Shown here one piece after another: positions 31,529 to 42,318 of a stretch of DNA of 64,000 bases. The stretch covers positions 3,348,001-3,412,000 of the forward strand of contig NZ_CP011104.1 in the NCBI RefSeq assembly GCF_001010285.1. Direction: 5' to 3'. Below the pieces are notes generated by a model. The model saw nothing but the letters and a program-made list of their open reading frames with translations, did no database searches and was not told the DNA's origin. Every line of letters begins with the position of its first letter. Position 1 is the first letter of the stretch. Made by a program: the position numbers and the translations under genes. The stretch comes from Photorhabdus thracensis. Its GTDB lineage: Bacteria; Pseudomonadota; Gammaproteobacteria; Enterobacterales; Enterobacteriaceae.

Positions 31529-32431
31529 ATGAAACGCCCTGATTACCGAACACTGCAAGCCTTGGATGCTGTGATCCGTGAGCGCGGTTTCGAACGCGCA
31601 GCCCAGAAACTCTGTATCACCCAGTCCGCAGTTTCTCAACGTATCAAGCAGTTGGAAAATTTGTTCGGTCAGCCTCTGTTAGTGCGCACCGTTCCTCCAC
31701 GCCCCACCGAACAAGGGCAAAAGCTGCTGGCGCTACTGCATCAAGTAGAATTATTGGAAGAACAATGGCTAGGTGATGAATCTGGTACAGATACTCCACT
31801 GCTGCTTTCACTGGCAGTTAACGCCGATAGCCTGGCAACCTGGCTGTTACCGGCACTGCACCCAGTGCTCGGTGATTTACCGATTCGGCTGAATATTCAG
31901 GTTGAAGATGAAACCCGTACTCAAGAACAATTAAGAAGGGGCGAAGTTGTTGGGGCAGTCAGTATTCAACCGCAACCATTACCTGGTTGTCTGGTGGATA
32001 AACTAGGAGCATTGGATTACCTGTTTGTTGCGTCACCAGAATTTGCTACCCGATATTTTCCAAATGGGGTTACCCGTTCAGCATTATTGAAGGCACCCGC
32101 GGTAGCGTTCGATCACCTGGATGATATGCATCAGGCATTTTTACAACAGAACTTCGATTTATCGCCGGGCAGTGTTCCATGCCATATCGTCAACTCATCT
32201 GAAGCTTTTGTGCAACTGGCAGAACAGGGTTCTACCTGTTGTATGATCCCTCATTTACAAATTGATCAGGAACTGAAAGAGGGCAAATTACTCGACCTGA
32301 CACCAGGTTTATGTCAGCGTCGGATGCTCTATTGGCATCGTTTCGCACCGGAAAGCAGAACAATGAAAAAAGTGACTGACGCCCTGTTGAAAATTGGGCG
32401 TCAGATGTTAAGACAAGATGACACGGATTAA
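31529..32431 (+). CDS. argP: LysR-family regulator ArgP (IciA)
   Basis: This 300-residue LysR-type regulator activates the exporter gene argO with arginine and responds to lysine. It has an N-terminal helix-turn-helix ([20 protein letters not shown]) and a C-terminal effector domain. I chose the ATG at 31529 ([20 protein letters not shown]), which aligns with E. coli ArgP; the ATG at 31511 lies within the ribosome-site region. argO lies 0.8 kb away beyond yggE, as in E. coli. Its 3' end overlaps the convergent yggE stop by four bases. Confidence 0.95.
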   Translation: MKRPDYRTLQALDAVIRERGFERAAQKLCITQSAVSQRIKQLENLFGQPLLVRTVPPRPTEQGQKLLALLHQVELLEEQWLGDESGTDTPLLLSLAVNADSLATWLLPALHPVLGDLPIRLNIQVEDETRTQEQLRRGEVVGAVSIQPQPLPGCLVDKLGALDYLFVASPEFATRYFPNGVTRSALLKAPAVAFDHLDDMHQAFLQQNFDLSPGSVPCHIVNSSEAFVQLAEQGSTCCMIPHLQIDQELKEGKLLDLTPGLCQRRMLYWHRFAPESRTMKKVTDALLKIGRQMLRQDDTD

Positions 32432-33147
32432 GGTTTTAGCTCAAACACAACATCAACCTGATCGCTAAAACTGATGGTGTCCTGTTGGTAAGTTTCATTC
32501 ACACCAGCAGCTCCTGACGCCAGCACGACATCATTATTGCGGTATTTCATGTAGGAAATATCTGGTGCTCGATAATTGATGCTGTATATCGGGCCAAGTT
32601 TACTGTTAAAGCCTTTCGCTAATACATCAGCCTGCTCAATCGCATTCTGAATGGCTTTTTGTCGGGCTTCATCACGATATTTTTGTGGATCGTCCACACC
32701 AAACTGAACGGATGAGATCTCATTCAAGCCAGCTTTTAATGCACCATCAAGCAGAATATTAAGATGATCCAACTTACGGACCTTCACTTCCACCGAACGG
32801 ATTGCACGATAACCTTTTAGCACAGACTTGTCGGATTCTCTGTCATACTCATAGTCAGGTTGAGTACGCAGATTCGCCGCATTAATATCTTTCTTTTCAA
32901 TACCATTCTCTTTTAGAAAATCAAAATACTTAGCAACAAGCTCATCAACCTGTTTTTTAGCGCCAGAAGCATCTTTGGCAGAAATATCGACGTTAATTAT
33001 CAATGTTGCCATATCCGGTTCTGCTTTAATTACCGCATTACCAGAAGTCACAATATGAGGGACCACGGGTAAATCAGCTGCCTGCGCAGAGAGCGGTACG
33101 CCTCCTGCACTTAACATTGCAGCTAACCCTAATGATTTTAATTTCAC
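32428..33147 (-). CDS. yggE: YggE/SIMPL-domain periplasmic protein
   Basis: A protein of about 239 residues with an N-terminal signal peptide ([20 protein letters not shown], cleavage near AQA-ADL) and a SIMPL domain ([19 protein letters not shown] to [13 protein letters not shown]). E. coli YggE is linked to oxidative stress; its exact role is unclear. I set the start at the GTG at 33147, five bases from GGAGG; a longer ATG frame from 33210 has no ribosome site and would bury the signal peptide. It is adjacent to argP and argO. Confidence 0.88.
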   Translation of the reverse strand: MKLKSLGLAAMLSAGGVPLSAQAADLPVVPHIVTSGNAVIKAEPDMATLIINVDISAKDASGAKKQVDELVAKYFDFLKENGIEKKDINAANLRTQPDYEYDRESDKSVLKGYRAIRSVEVKVRKLDHLNILLDGALKAGLNEISSVQFGVDDPQKYRDEARQKAIQNAIEQADVLAKGFNSKLGPIYSINYRAPDISYMKYRNNDVVLASGAAGVNETYQQDTISFSDQVDVVFELKP

Positions 33148-33260
33148 CACAACCTCCGTAGAAAATCTGTCACAAAAAGAGTCTATCCCCGGAAAAACCG
33201 AAACATGCATGGGATAAATAAAACACTAACACACCCACTGTATGCAAAAAAGTGTTCAGG

Positions 33261-33884
33261 TTAACCAGAAATTATCAATCCCTGTTTAGCAAGTTGCCAG
33301 GCTATATACCACATGACAATACAGATAAATCCATTAATAATTCGTTGAGAATGTGGCTTATTCAGTACAGGGGAAAACCAGGCAGCGAGGAATGCTAGAG
33401 CAAAAAACCAGCTAATGGAAGCGCTTGCAGCACCAAAAGTAAACCAGGGCCTGAGTTCTGAAGATAATTGACCACCAATACTTCCCAGTATAACCAGGGT
33501 ATCCAGATAGACATGTGGATTTAACCAAGTGACAGCAAAGATAATCGCAATTACCCGCCAGCGACTCCTCGCTATATTGTCAGCCTGTGTGAGTTCCGCA
33601 TTCGCAAGCAAAGCCGTACGAAAAGCTCTCCAACCATACCACAATAAAAAAGCAACCCCTCCCCAAGTGACAAATTGCAGTAGTAAAGTTGACTGACCAA
33701 GCAATGCACTCCCTCCAAATACGCCGGCACCAATCAGAAAACCATCGCTGATAGCACACAAAGTTGCACTCATCAGATGGAATCGTCTTCGGCACCCTTG
33801 CTGCATAACAAAGGCATTTTGTGGACCAAGAGGTAAAATCATTGCAGCACTGAGAAGAAAACCCTGCAAAAATGTCGATAACAT
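33261..33884 (-). CDS. argO: Arginine exporter ArgO (LysE family)
   Basis: This 207-residue LysE-type membrane exporter has about six hydrophobic helices. The N-terminal [20 protein letters not shown] and the middle [19 protein letters not shown] are family hallmarks. I chose the ATG at 33884 (MLSTFLQG), seven bases from GAGGAA. It is expected to be activated by ArgP, encoded nearby, and to export arginine. Confidence 0.93.
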   Translation of the reverse strand: MLSTFLQGFLLSAAMILPLGPQNAFVMQQGCRRRFHLMSATLCAISDGFLIGAGVFGGSALLGQSTLLLQFVTWGGVAFLLWYGWRAFRTALLANAELTQADNIARSRWRVIAIIFAVTWLNPHVYLDTLVILGSIGGQLSSELRPWFTFGAASASISWFFALAFLAAWFSPVLNKPHSQRIINGFICIVMWYIAWQLAKQGLIISG

Positions 33885-34119
33885 AAAAAAATTCCTCAAT
33901 AATTATTCACTTTGCTCTTCCAATGTTCAGAATATTAAGAAGAATAGCTCATTAGAGGAAATAAATGCTTCTAATCGATCATAAGAAATTTTAATGGTCA
34001 GCTAAAAAACCGGCTGTTACGGGAAAAACATTTAGTTAATTCAAAGGAAATTAGGTAAATACACACTTAAAACATTAATTAATCGATTAATTCTGTAAGA
34101 ATAAGAGGAAGGGGTTATT

Positions 34120-34524
34120 TTGAAAAAAATTACTGGTTTCATGTTGTTAGCAGTCATTATTATTACTGCACTTACTATCAGAAGCTACTATTTAATTCGG
34201 AATGATGTTGAAGAAATATTAAACCAATCTGAAATAATTGAATACTATATTGGTACAGCAAATATTACCGATGTAGAGCTCAGTAATTATCAACCTTTCT
34301 TATGTAAAAAAGGCTGTGAGCGCTTTGTCCTTAGAGTACAAGGTGAAAAAGGCTATGGGTCCGTCGCTGCCGATATTAATTTACATGATTCAAGTGTTTT
34401 AGCTGCTGTACTTTGCTTGCCCGACAACAAGAAAATAACGCTGACAGAAGATATCAACGATGATTTTGTTAAAAACAATTTTGATACTCTATACCCGCTT
34501 AACTTGAAGATGCAGTATTCATAA
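34120..34524 (+). CDS. Small membrane-anchored hypothetical protein, 3' end altered by IS630
   Basis: This 134-residue ORF has a 20-residue N-terminal membrane segment (FMLLAVIIITALTIRSYYL) and a soluble C-terminal part with a Cys pair (FLCKKGCERF). I do not recognise the family. The last residues after LYPL are read from the adjacent IS630 sequence. If the TA target is rejoined across the IS, the frame would end in TGICQ, so only the last few residues changed. An AGAGGAAGGGG ribosome site precedes the start. Codon use is AT-rich, unlike the surrounding core genes. Confidence 0.6.
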   Translation: MKKITGFMLLAVIIITALTIRSYYLIRNDVEEILNQSEIIEYYIGTANITDVELSNYQPFLCKKGCERFVLRVQGEKGYGSVAADINLHDSSVLAAVLCLPDNKKITLTEDINDDFVKNNFDTLYPLNLKMQYS

Positions 34525-35530
34525 CCTGGAAGTTGTCATTAATACGGCACGACAGGTTCCCGGCCAGTTCCGGTAATATTTCCGTAAAAAAGCGATGTAT
34601 TGCCTGCTTGAACAAGGTCGTCGAGGCGAAATAATGGTTATTCCTGACTTGTTCATTCATCACCTTCCACAGCCTTTCTATCGGGTTCAGATTCGGGCTG
34701 TACGGTGGCAGGTAATGAAGCTCAATATTCATCACATAAGCCCAGTCTTTCACCAGCCTGCTTCGGTGGTAACCAGCTCCGTCAAGGATAATATGAACCT
34801 TCTGACTGACCGGATAGGTTTCACGCAGAGCAATGAAAAACTCTGCGATGTGATAACTGTCGATACGGTCATACTCGCGTACTACCGTTTTACTAATATC
34901 AGCCAGATTAAGGGCCCCCATCAGGTTCAGACGGGTACGGCTTCCCGTGGTTTTCACCGCGGTTTTCTGGCCTTTTCGCATCCAGCCATAAGCCAGTTTC
35001 GTCCCCTGCGTGGGATGGACGCCATCAATGAACAGGATGGGCTCATGGTCTCCGGCTTCCTGCTTGAGTTTCCCGTAGGTTTCTATAAAGGCCCGCTGCT
35101 GTTCCGCGTTGAACTTGTGTGGCACGCCGGTCGGCTTTTTATAACTGAATCCCTGGTGGTGCAGCCATTTATTCATGCCGGGAACGGTGTAACGGATATC
35201 CCACGCTTCTTTGACAAGGCGGATAACCGCCTGTGTGGTGGGCAGAAGATTTGCGGTCAGATAGGCGATAAGTTCCTGAGTCTGTGTTTCGCTGAGATGG
35301 CTCTGAGAGCCGCCATTTTCGGGCTTGATTTTACGGTGATTAAGGTAATCGCTGATATGACGATGAACGGTCGTTTCATGAAGACGCAGGGCCTGAGCGA
35401 TCATGACAGAACTCCAGCCCTCAGAGGCCAGGAGGACCGCTTTGATGCGATCACACTCTCTCTTATCACGGCAGGTGTGATGGAGATGTTCAAGTTCGGC
35501 TTTTTGTTCATCGGTAATGAATATTTTCAT
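34499..35530 (-). CDS. IS630-family transposase
   Basis: A complete 343-residue DDE transposase. The N-terminal helix-turn-helix half (MKIFITDEQKAELEHLHHTC, then WSSVMIAQALRLHETTVHRH) recognises DNA. The catalytic half holds ILFIDGVHPTQ, HIILDGAGYHRS and YLPPYSPNLNPIERLWK with the DDE residues. The start ATG at 35530 gives the family length; an upstream ATG would add 12 residues. No lesion was seen, so this copy may be active. Confidence 0.9.
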   Translation of the reverse strand: MKIFITDEQKAELEHLHHTCRDKRECDRIKAVLLASEGWSSVMIAQALRLHETTVHRHISDYLNHRKIKPENGGSQSHLSETQTQELIAYLTANLLPTTQAVIRLVKEAWDIRYTVPGMNKWLHHQGFSYKKPTGVPHKFNAEQQRAFIETYGKLKQEAGDHEPILFIDGVHPTQGTKLAYGWMRKGQKTAVKTTGSRTRLNLMGALNLADISKTVVREYDRIDSYHIAEFFIALRETYPVSQKVHIILDGAGYHRSRLVKDWAYVMNIELHYLPPYSPNLNPIERLWKVMNEQVRNNHYFASTTLFKQAIHRFFTEILPELAGNLSCRINDNFQVMNTASSS

Positions 35531-35580
35531 GACAGATACCATGAACCTCATTTGGGCGAAAATCAAGCAGTTTCAATGAT
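34502..35580 (-). mobile_element. IS630-family element
   Basis: About 1.08 kb with one full transposase gene, sitting between TA dinucleotides (34500-34501 and 35581-35582), the usual IS630/Tc1 target. The ends share only a short similarity (TTGAA..TGC), so the borders are approximate. It lies between argO and mscS, which are adjacent in E. coli. Confidence 0.65.
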
Positions 35581-35640
35581 TACGGGTATATGTCAATAAA
35601 ATAAACCTGCTGGAATAAGCTGGATAGTCCGCGCCATTCA

Positions 35641-35889
35641 GAGGGTGTCGCAAAAGGCCAGCATTGACAATAAACCCACAGAGATTTATTGCCTGTTATT
35701 GGAACTGACAACCCAGACAAGCTAAAAATAGCCCATGATATCAGGGCAACGGCCCTTGATAAGTTATACGCTATGACGTTTAGTGTAAGCAGACGGCTCC
35801 CGTTTTCGAGTGAATAAGGTCATAAAAGAGCTGGGCCTAAAGGAAGAGCGCAGATTTTAATGGATAACATGAGCTTTTGCGACACCCTC
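35641..35889. mobile_element. 249-bp MITE with 16-bp terminal repeats
   Basis: Perfect inverted ends GAGGGTGTCGCAAAAG (35641-35656 and 35874-35889) are flanked by the direct repeat TTCA (35637-35640 and 35890-35893). There is no coding capacity. The end sequence and four-base duplication resemble IS5-group elements, so mobilisation in trans by such a transposase is likely (inference). Confidence 0.8.
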
Positions 35890-35973
35890 TTCACGGCGCG
35901 GCACCTAATTTACAGACAAAAGCTTATAGCCTCTTCACATAATCGGATTATCATCATCAAACCCATCGCTTGA

Positions 35974-36846
35974 CTAACCGCTCATTTTATTCTGCACCGC
36001 AACCTGATTCTGATGCAAATAAACATCCATTTGTGGATAGGGAATACCAATATTGTGTTTATCCAATGTACGTTTAAAGTTTTCCATCAAATCCCAATAA
36101 ACGTCCCAAGCATCACCATTGGTCGTCCATACACGCACAACAAAATTCAGCGAAGAAGGCGCCATTTCATGCAAACGGATTGTCACACCGCTATCATGCT
36201 GAATACGACTGTCTGCCGCAATAATATCACCCAGTACTTTTTTGACTTCATCAATATCCGCATTATAGGCAACACCGACCATTATTTGCGTCCGACGGTT
36301 CGGTTCACGGCTGGTATTAATAACATTATCTGCAATAATTTTCCCATTCGGGATAACAATAATTTTGTCATCGGCTGTACGCAATGTTGTAGAGAAAATC
36401 TGCACCTGAACCACAGTGCCCTCAACTGCGCCCAAGATAACATATTCACCGGCCCGTATTGGCCGGAAGGCAACCAACAATACACCGGCAGCAAAGTTGG
36501 ACAAAGAACCCTGTAAAGCCAAACCAACGGCTAAACCTGCGGCACCGATAACCGCAATCACCGACGCTGTCTGAACCCCTAATTTGCCCAAAACAGCGAT
36601 AATCGTGAACGCAATTACCGAATAACGGACAATCGCAGCCAGGAAATCTGACACAGTTACATCAATGTCACGCAACGACATAACTCTTTTCACACCCTTG
36701 CTGATCAATTTTGCCGCCATCAACCCCAAAACAAGGATTAGAACAGCAGCAACCATATTGACCAGATACTGAATGATTAAATCCTGATGATTAATAAACC
36801 AGCTTGTAGCCTCATTAATACCACCAGACAGACTGATATCTTCCAT
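35974..36846 (-). CDS. mscS: Small-conductance mechanosensitive channel
   Basis: This 290-residue inner-membrane channel opens on osmotic downshock. The pore helix region [20 protein letters not shown] is rich in Gly and Ala as required for packing, followed by the beta domain ([20 protein letters not shown]). I chose the ATG at 36846 (MEDISLSGG), five bases from AAGGTGG, aligning with E. coli MscS. In E. coli it lies next to argO; here an IS630 and a MITE intervene. Confidence 0.94.
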   Translation of the reverse strand: MEDISLSGGINEATSWFINHQDLIIQYLVNMVAAVLILVLGLMAAKLISKGVKRVMSLRDIDVTVSDFLAAIVRYSVIAFTIIAVLGKLGVQTASVIAVIGAAGLAVGLALQGSLSNFAAGVLLVAFRPIRAGEYVILGAVEGTVVQVQIFSTTLRTADDKIIVIPNGKIIADNVINTSREPNRRTQIMVGVAYNADIDEVKKVLGDIIAADSRIQHDSGVTIRLHEMAPSSLNFVVRVWTTNGDAWDVYWDLMENFKRTLDKHNIGIPYPQMDVYLHQNQVAVQNKMSG

Positions 36847-36979
36847 TAAAACCACCTTGATTATTTAGCTATTAAACTATAATTAACAAAATTACCTAAT
36901 TGCTACTCTTCATAGCAAGTATCGACAGCAAGAAAAAACCTATCGCACCAGAAAATTATTCTGGTTTATATACAAATAC

Positions 36980-37351
36980 TTACCAGTAGTCTTTTCGCAA
37001 AATAAAATCCCGATAATCGGACAACATATCAATAAAATCCTTAGTACCACAGAAAGCCAGACTCTCATTATCGTAATAACTCATGCCCTCTTCCATCTCA
37101 TCAGTTTCAAACTCAAGCTGATTAGCACGAACCATAACTTCTTCGTCATCCATTAGCAGCGTATATTCATGACCCACAAGTTGCCATTGGCGTTCACTGC
37201 CCTTGATTTCAGCCAGCGCTGTGGTGATCTTATCCAGCACAGTCAAGTCACCTTTGACTTCTTCATTCAGCCACTGACCAATAGCTTCGTGATCCATTGA
37301 GAATCGGCTAGTCACCTGCCCAGTGACACCCAGCAAAAATTCGTAGTCCAT
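36980..37351 (-). CDS. yacL: YacL family protein (UPF0231)
   Basis: This 123-residue acidic protein is close to E. coli YacL, whose function is unknown. Conserved blocks include [20 protein letters not shown] and [21 protein letters not shown] chose the ATG at 37351 (MDYEFLLG), six bases from GGAG; upstream ATGs lack support. It follows acnB on the same strand, as in E. coli, but here more than 1.2 kb separates them. Confidence 0.9.
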   Translation of the reverse strand: MDYEFLLGVTGQVTSRFSMDHEAIGQWLNEEVKGDLTVLDKITTALAEIKGSERQWQLVGHEYTLLMDDEEVMVRANQLEFETDEMEEGMSYYDNESLAFCGTKDFIDMLSDYRDFILRKDYW

Positions 37352-38562
37352 CATTATCTCCGGTGCGTTCTTCTTCATTATTTTAATATTTCCCCAGCAA
37401 TTCCGCCCCAAATCAGCCCACAAACTGGCTAGAACAGGAGATTGCTATTACTGACACAACAGTGTGGTTCTGCACTTGGATGACCGAAATGTGTATCCCC
37501 AAGGTATTATGTCTAACTTTCATTGGAAGAGAATTCAGCCTCAAAGCCTTGTATGTTTATGGCAGTTAGTACGAAGTAGGAAAATGGTACTTACCATTAA
37601 TAATATCTCAGGGAAACAAAAACAGCAAAATCGAACGTTTTGCCTCTGATTGATGAGATACATTCAAGAATATTGCAATACAGCCACTTATTTTTTATCT
37701 TGTCTGGAAAAAGAAGATGCTTTCAGGAGTCATTATGATACGACATATCTTTTCGTTAAAGAAAGCGTTTGCATTGCAGAAACTCATCAGTGACCAACAT
37801 GACGAATATTACCGGTGTGCCTCAAAATACTTAAGCGCGTCGGTTATCGGTTGTAAGCTCTGAATCGCAGGTCAAAAAATTATCACAGTTAGACGGGTTA
37901 AAGCAGTGTAAAGAAAGTTTAATCTGGCGTATTTAAGGTATTGCGATTTTTTATAATCGGTTGTTTAATTAGTTTATGAAAAACTTTATTCCTTGTTGAA
38001 AACGTTATTAAAAAAGTTTTAACAGTTTTTTACTACTTTTGATATCTGCTTTTTATTAAGTTTAATCATCATGGTATATCGTGTTTTAAGTTCAACGAAT
38101 GTTAATCATACATGTTTTATCTTTGTTGATGCTGTCTTACTGGCAATCCTGAGAGGTTTTCATAAATCATTACCCTTTATTTTCCCTTCATAAGTCAACC
38201 AGTAAATAGCCTGGTGATATAAAGATGACCCTTTATGTTTTTTCGAATAATTCTCTTTTCTTTCAGGGGTTAAACCCTGCCAAATTAACCATTTTATCTC
38301 TTTTTTATTACGTTATTTTTATGGTTTTCTCGTTTGCTGTATTTGATTTTTCAGATTTAAAACCCGTTTTCTCTGATGTTTTCTCTTCCGATGTCAGTAT
38401 AGTATCAAATTTTTTACCCGACTTTAAAAACCCTTAATCACTTATTTTTACCTTTAATGATTAAAGTTTTTACCTGTTTTTTCATGATACGCTTGCCATT
38501 TTTTCCAGATTTTAAAACCATGCTGACAGACAAAAACAGCTTTTCTTAAAAATTATTTTTGA
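37352..38562. other. Long intergenic region between acnB and yacL
   Basis: About 1.2 kb with no recognisable gene. It is strongly AT-rich from 37,900 to 38,560. A candidate 42-codon ORF with a ribosome site is listed separately. In E. coli acnB and yacL are close together, so this looks like expanded or decayed sequence. Confidence 0.5.
37735..37863 (+). CDS. Possible small ORF of 42 codons
   Basis: An ATG nine bases after AGGAG opens a frame beginning MIRHIFSLKKAFALQKLISD and ending VIGCKL. No family is recognised. It lies in an otherwise empty AT-rich region; the ribosome site is the only real support. Confidence 0.25.
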   Translation: MIRHIFSLKKAFALQKLISDQHDEYYRCASKYLSASVIGCKL

Positions 38563-38586
38563 AATGGGAGGTTTTTACCTCCCATT
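38563..38586 (-). terminator. Terminator of acnB
   Basis: A perfect AATGGGAGGT/ACCTCCCATT stem with a four-base loop lies about 25 bp past the acnB stop. The minus-strand tail is TTTCAAAAATAATTTTT. Confidence 0.75.
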
Positions 38587-38610
38587 CGTTCGTATTGCAA
38601 TATATCGGAA

Positions 38611-41208
38611 TTACACCGTGGTTTGGAAAATCACATCATCCGCTTTTTCAGTGTATTGATTCAGTTGATCAAAATTGAGATAACGGTAAGTATCTTCCGC
38701 AGTCTCATCAACTTTATCCATAAATTGCTGATATTCTTCCGGTGTAGGCAGACGTCCTAACAGAGAAGCCACCGCCGCTAATTCAGCCGATGCCAGATAG
38801 ACGTTCGCTCCCGTTCCTAAACGGTTCGGGAAGTTACGGGTTGAAGTAGAAACCACCGTTACACCGTCAGCAACGCGCGCTTGGTTACCCATACACAGGG
38901 AACAACCAGGTATTTCAACCCGTGCCCCACTCTTACCAAAGATGCTGTAATAACCCTCTTCAGTGAGTTGAGCCGCATCCATCTTGGTTGGTGGAGCAAC
39001 CCACAAGCGAGTTGGCAATTGGCCTTTATGCTGATCCAGTAATTTACCGGCAGCACGGAAGTGACCAATGTTAGTCATACAAGAACCGATAAAGACTTCA
39101 TCAATTTTGCTGTTAGCTACATCAGACAGTAAACGCGCATCATCCGGATCATTCGGTGCACACAGAATTGGTTCTTTGATTTCAGCCAGATCGATTTCGA
39201 TAACAGTGGCATATTCCGCATCAGCATCGGCTTCCAGCAGTTGAGGATCTTTCAGCCAGTTTTCCATACCTGTTACACGACGTTCCAGTGTACGGCGGTC
39301 ACCATAACCTTCAGCAATCATCCATTTCAGCAATACAATATTGGATTGCAGGTATTCGATAATCGGCGCTTTATCCAGTTTAATCGTACAACCTGCCGCA
39401 GAACGTTCCGCGGAAGCGTCTGCCAGTTCAAATGCTTGTTCAACTTTCAGATCTGGTAAACCTTCAATTTCAAGAATACGGCCAGAGAAGATATTTTTCT
39501 TACCTTTCTTTTCAACGGTTAGAAGACCTTGCTGAATCGCATAGTAAGGAATCGCATGCACCAAATCACGTAAAGTGATGCCCGGTTGCATCTGCCCTTT
39601 AAAACGAACCAGCACAGATTCAGGCATGTCCAGAGGCATTACACCCGTTGCAGCCGCGAATGCCACCAAACCAGAACCTGCCGGGAAGGAAATACCTATC
39701 GGAAAACGGGTATGAGAATCACCACCCGTACCTACGGTATCAGGCAACAACATACGGTTTAGCCATGAGTGAATGATGCCGTCACCCGGACGCAGGGAAA
39801 CACCACCACGGTTCATGATGAAATCCGGCAGAGTATGGTGGGTAGTGACGTCAACCGGCTTAGGATAAGCAGCCGTATGGCAGAATGATTGCATCACCAA
39901 ATCCGCAGAGAAACCCAGACATGCCAGGTCTTTCAGCTCATCACGGGTCATTGGACCGGTAGTATCCTGAGAACCAACGGAGGTCATTTTAGGTTCACAA
40001 TATTCACCTGGGCGAATACCCACAGTACCACATGCCCGGCCAACCATTTTCTGAGCTAAGGAGAAACCACGGTTACTTTTCTCAACCGCTTTCGCCTGAC
40101 GGAATACATCACTTTGCGGTAAGCCAAGCGACTCACGCGCTTTACTGGTTAAACCACGCCCAATAATCAGTGGAATACGACCACCCGCGCGAACTTCATC
40201 CAGCAACACATCGGTTTTCAGTTCAAATTCAGCCAGCAGCTCGTTGGTTTCGTGATTGCGTACTTCGCCTTTATAGGGATAGATATCAATCACATCACCC
40301 ATATTCAGCTTGGTCACATCTATTTCGATTGGCAATGCTCCCGCATCTTCCATCGTATTGAAGAAGATTGGCGCGATTTTACCGCCCAAAACAACGCCAC
40401 TACCGCGTTTATTTGGTACAAATGGGATATCTTCGCCCATAAACCACAGCACTGAGTTAGTGGCTGATTTACGGGAAGAACCTGTACCGACAACATCGCC
40501 GACATAAGCCAATGGGTGGCCTTTTTTGTTCAGCTCTTCAATCTGTTTGATTGGGCCAACGGTGCCAGCTTGATCTGGTTCTATACCTTCACGGGCGTTT
40601 TTCAACATAGCCAGAGCATGCAGTGGAATATCAGGACGTGACCATGCATCCTGCGCAGGAGATAAGTCATCTGTGTTTGTTTCACCCGTCACTTTAAATA
40701 CAGTTACTGTGATTTTTTCTGCCAGTTCAGGACGTTCCAGATACCACTGCGCATCTGCCCAAGAGTGCATAATTTGTTTAGCTTGTGGATTACCGGCTTT
40801 CGCTTTTTCTTCTACATCATAGAAGTTGTCAAACATCAACAAAGTATGAGAGAGCGCTTTAGCTGCAATGGGAGCCAGTTTTTCATTATCCAGAGCATCA
40901 ATCAGGGGGTGAATGTTATAACCACCCTGCATAGTTCCAAGCAGCTCAACCGCTTTTTCTGGCGTGATTAGCGGTGACGTGGTTTCACCTTTTGCAATGG
41001 CGGCAAGAAAACCGGCTTTTACATATGCCGCTTCATCAACACCGGGGGGAATACGGTTAATCAGTAGATCTAACAGGAAATCTTCTTCACCTTTTGGTGG
41101 GCTCTTCAGTAACTCAACCAGCGCCGCCGCTTGCGCTGCGTCCAATGGCTTAGGGACGACGCCTTGGGCTGCACGCTCGGCTACGTGCTTGCGGTATTCT
41201 TCTAGCAC
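38611..41208 (-). CDS. acnB: Aconitate hydratase B
   Basis: This 865-residue bifunctional aconitase/2-methylisocitrate dehydratase is the main TCA-cycle aconitase and links to citrate synthase. The N-terminal HEAT-like domain starts [20 protein letters not shown]. 4Fe-4S ligands lie in [17 protein letters not shown] and [11 protein letters not shown], and [16 protein letters not shown] is a family signature. Length equals E. coli AcnB. As in E. coli, apo-AcnB may bind its own mRNA when iron is scarce. Confidence 0.97.
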   Translation of the reverse strand: MLEEYRKHVAERAAQGVVPKPLDAAQAAALVELLKSPPKGEEDFLLDLLINRIPPGVDEAAYVKAGFLAAIAKGETTSPLITPEKAVELLGTMQGGYNIHPLIDALDNEKLAPIAAKALSHTLLMFDNFYDVEEKAKAGNPQAKQIMHSWADAQWYLERPELAEKITVTVFKVTGETNTDDLSPAQDAWSRPDIPLHALAMLKNAREGIEPDQAGTVGPIKQIEELNKKGHPLAYVGDVVGTGSSRKSATNSVLWFMGEDIPFVPNKRGSGVVLGGKIAPIFFNTMEDAGALPIEIDVTKLNMGDVIDIYPYKGEVRNHETNELLAEFELKTDVLLDEVRAGGRIPLIIGRGLTSKARESLGLPQSDVFRQAKAVEKSNRGFSLAQKMVGRACGTVGIRPGEYCEPKMTSVGSQDTTGPMTRDELKDLACLGFSADLVMQSFCHTAAYPKPVDVTTHHTLPDFIMNRGGVSLRPGDGIIHSWLNRMLLPDTVGTGGDSHTRFPIGISFPAGSGLVAFAAATGVMPLDMPESVLVRFKGQMQPGITLRDLVHAIPYYAIQQGLLTVEKKGKKNIFSGRILEIEGLPDLKVEQAFELADASAERSAAGCTIKLDKAPIIEYLQSNIVLLKWMIAEGYGDRRTLERRVTGMENWLKDPQLLEADADAEYATVIEIDLAEIKEPILCAPNDPDDARLLSDVANSKIDEVFIGSCMTNIGHFRAAGKLLDQHKGQLPTRLWVAPPTKMDAAQLTEEGYYSIFGKSGARVEIPGCSLCMGNQARVADGVTVVSTSTRNFPNRLGTGANVYLASAELAAVASLLGRLPTPEEYQQFMDKVDETAEDTYRYLNFDQLNQYTEKADDVIFQTTV

Positions 41209-41341
41209 GACTTTCTCCTCGCTCTCATTGTCATTTTATCTACCCGGCTGTCTGCACCCGCCTTAGAACCTGTATCATCAGGCTATTGTGTTTTCGCAAC
41301 AATAACGCAACGCCCACTGGGACAGGCTGTTAGTTATGGTT

Positions 41342-41412
41342 CTGGGTGCCAGGTCAGAGGATTGCCGGCATAACCTAATCAGTTCAAGTTATGCCGAGCT
41401 TCGGGCACCCAG
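41342..41412. repeat. Nested double hairpin
   Basis: An outer 9-bp stem CTGGGTGCC/GGCACCCAG encloses an inner 9-bp stem CGGCATAAC/GTTATGCCG with a 13-base loop. Both are perfect. The structure is too long for a simple terminator and resembles a structured RNA or a palindromic repeat unit. No identity is assigned. Confidence 0.55.
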
Positions 41413-41593
41413 CATATCAAAATTTGAATGCGATGTTAATTCGTTCACATAAAAGTAACATTAACTGATAGTAATATTCTGAATTAGCAGTAGATAACGC
41501 TATTAAAGCAGATTATTCCGCTGATTTTTGCCAGTAGCGCCCACAAAAACCACACTTTTTATATCCTATTTTTTTTAACAGGTCATACCAGGT

Positions 41594-41665
41594 ATCGAGT
41601 AGGAAGCGGGATCACTCCCGCTGTCCTCTCACACCACCGTACATACGGTTCCGTATACGGCGGTT
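41594..41665 (-). ncRNA. Group II intron 3' end (domains V and VI), remnant
   Basis: On the minus strand, ACCGCCGTA and TACGGTGGT form a 9-bp lower helix with a two-base bulge and a short upper helix capped by GAAC, the shape of domain V. It is followed by a GCGGGA/TCCCGC hairpin, an unpaired A before the last bases, and the end CCTACTCGAT, as in domain VI. No reverse transcriptase or 5' domains were found nearby, so the intron is truncated. Confidence 0.65.
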
Positions 41666-41814
41666 CATGTTAACGCTGGAACTGCTGTTGCTGTTCCAAC
41701 GTTGATTAATCACTGAAAAAAATCAGCTTGCGATTGTTAAAAAACTCATCTCATAAATGGTTTTCATTGAGCAATTTTTATAAAGCTAATGATTTTATAT
41801 TTTCTGCTCCGTAT

Positions 41815-42192
41815 TTAAATTTTTCCATCATCATTATTATCCCAGAATAGATTATTTGTATTATATTTTAGGCTTTTATTGAGTGCGCAGTAAAAAAAGA
41901 CAACAATAACTGGCCAAATAAATACAAGAATCGAAACCCATAATGGCCAATTCCATACATCTACAGCCAGAATCAGGCTGAATGTAAAAATAACAAGAAT
42001 AAACGGTAAAAACCTAGAAATTATAGCAAAAATGTAAATAGATACAATAACAGTAGACACTTTGGCTGGAATAGTCCACCACGCCAAATAAACACTAAAA
42101 ATATAATCATTAAGCGTCAATACTTGCATCATGACAGTAAAAAGAGAGGAAAATACAATAATCGCTATAATAATATTGCAAAACTTTATCAT
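41815..42192 (-). CDS. Hypothetical four-helix membrane protein
   Basis: This 125-residue protein has about four hydrophobic segments (IIIAIIVFSSLFTVMMQVL, VSTVIVSIYIFAIISRFL, ILVIFTFSLILAVDVW, VSILVFIWPVIVVFFYCAL) and a charged tail. The family is not recognised. It follows the disrupted lipoprotein gene on the same strand and may belong to the same accessory module. AT-rich codon use suggests horizontally acquired DNA. Confidence 0.6.
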   Translation of the reverse strand: MIKFCNIIIAIIVFSSLFTVMMQVLTLNDYIFSVYLAWWTIPAKVSTVIVSIYIFAIISRFLPFILVIFTFSLILAVDVWNWPLWVSILVFIWPVIVVFFYCALNKSLKYNTNNLFWDNNDDGKI

Positions 42193-42318
42193 CTCAAACC
42201 AACCCTATAATCATTAGTTTAAATCTAAATCACGTTAATCTGGTGGAGGAGATTTATTGTCTCTAACCACCGGGTGCTCATTATTTCCAATCAAGGGAGT
42301 GTAAATTAATAGGTGACA

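Larger units (their letters stand above)
41209..41814 (-). other. acnB upstream region with structured repeats
   Basis: Six hundred bases without a gene. The right part carries a nested hairpin (41342-41412) and a group II intron 3' end (41594-41665); the rest should contain the acnB promoter. Confidence 0.5.

Noticed and set aside
34595-35599. A 334-codon plus-strand frame opposite the IS630 transposase
   Set aside because: Shadow of the transposase gene, which shows clear catalytic motifs on the other strand.
38225-38437. A 70-codon hydrophobic frame in the acnB-yacL gap
   Set aside because: No ribosome site, very AT-rich surroundings and biased composition; likely chance.
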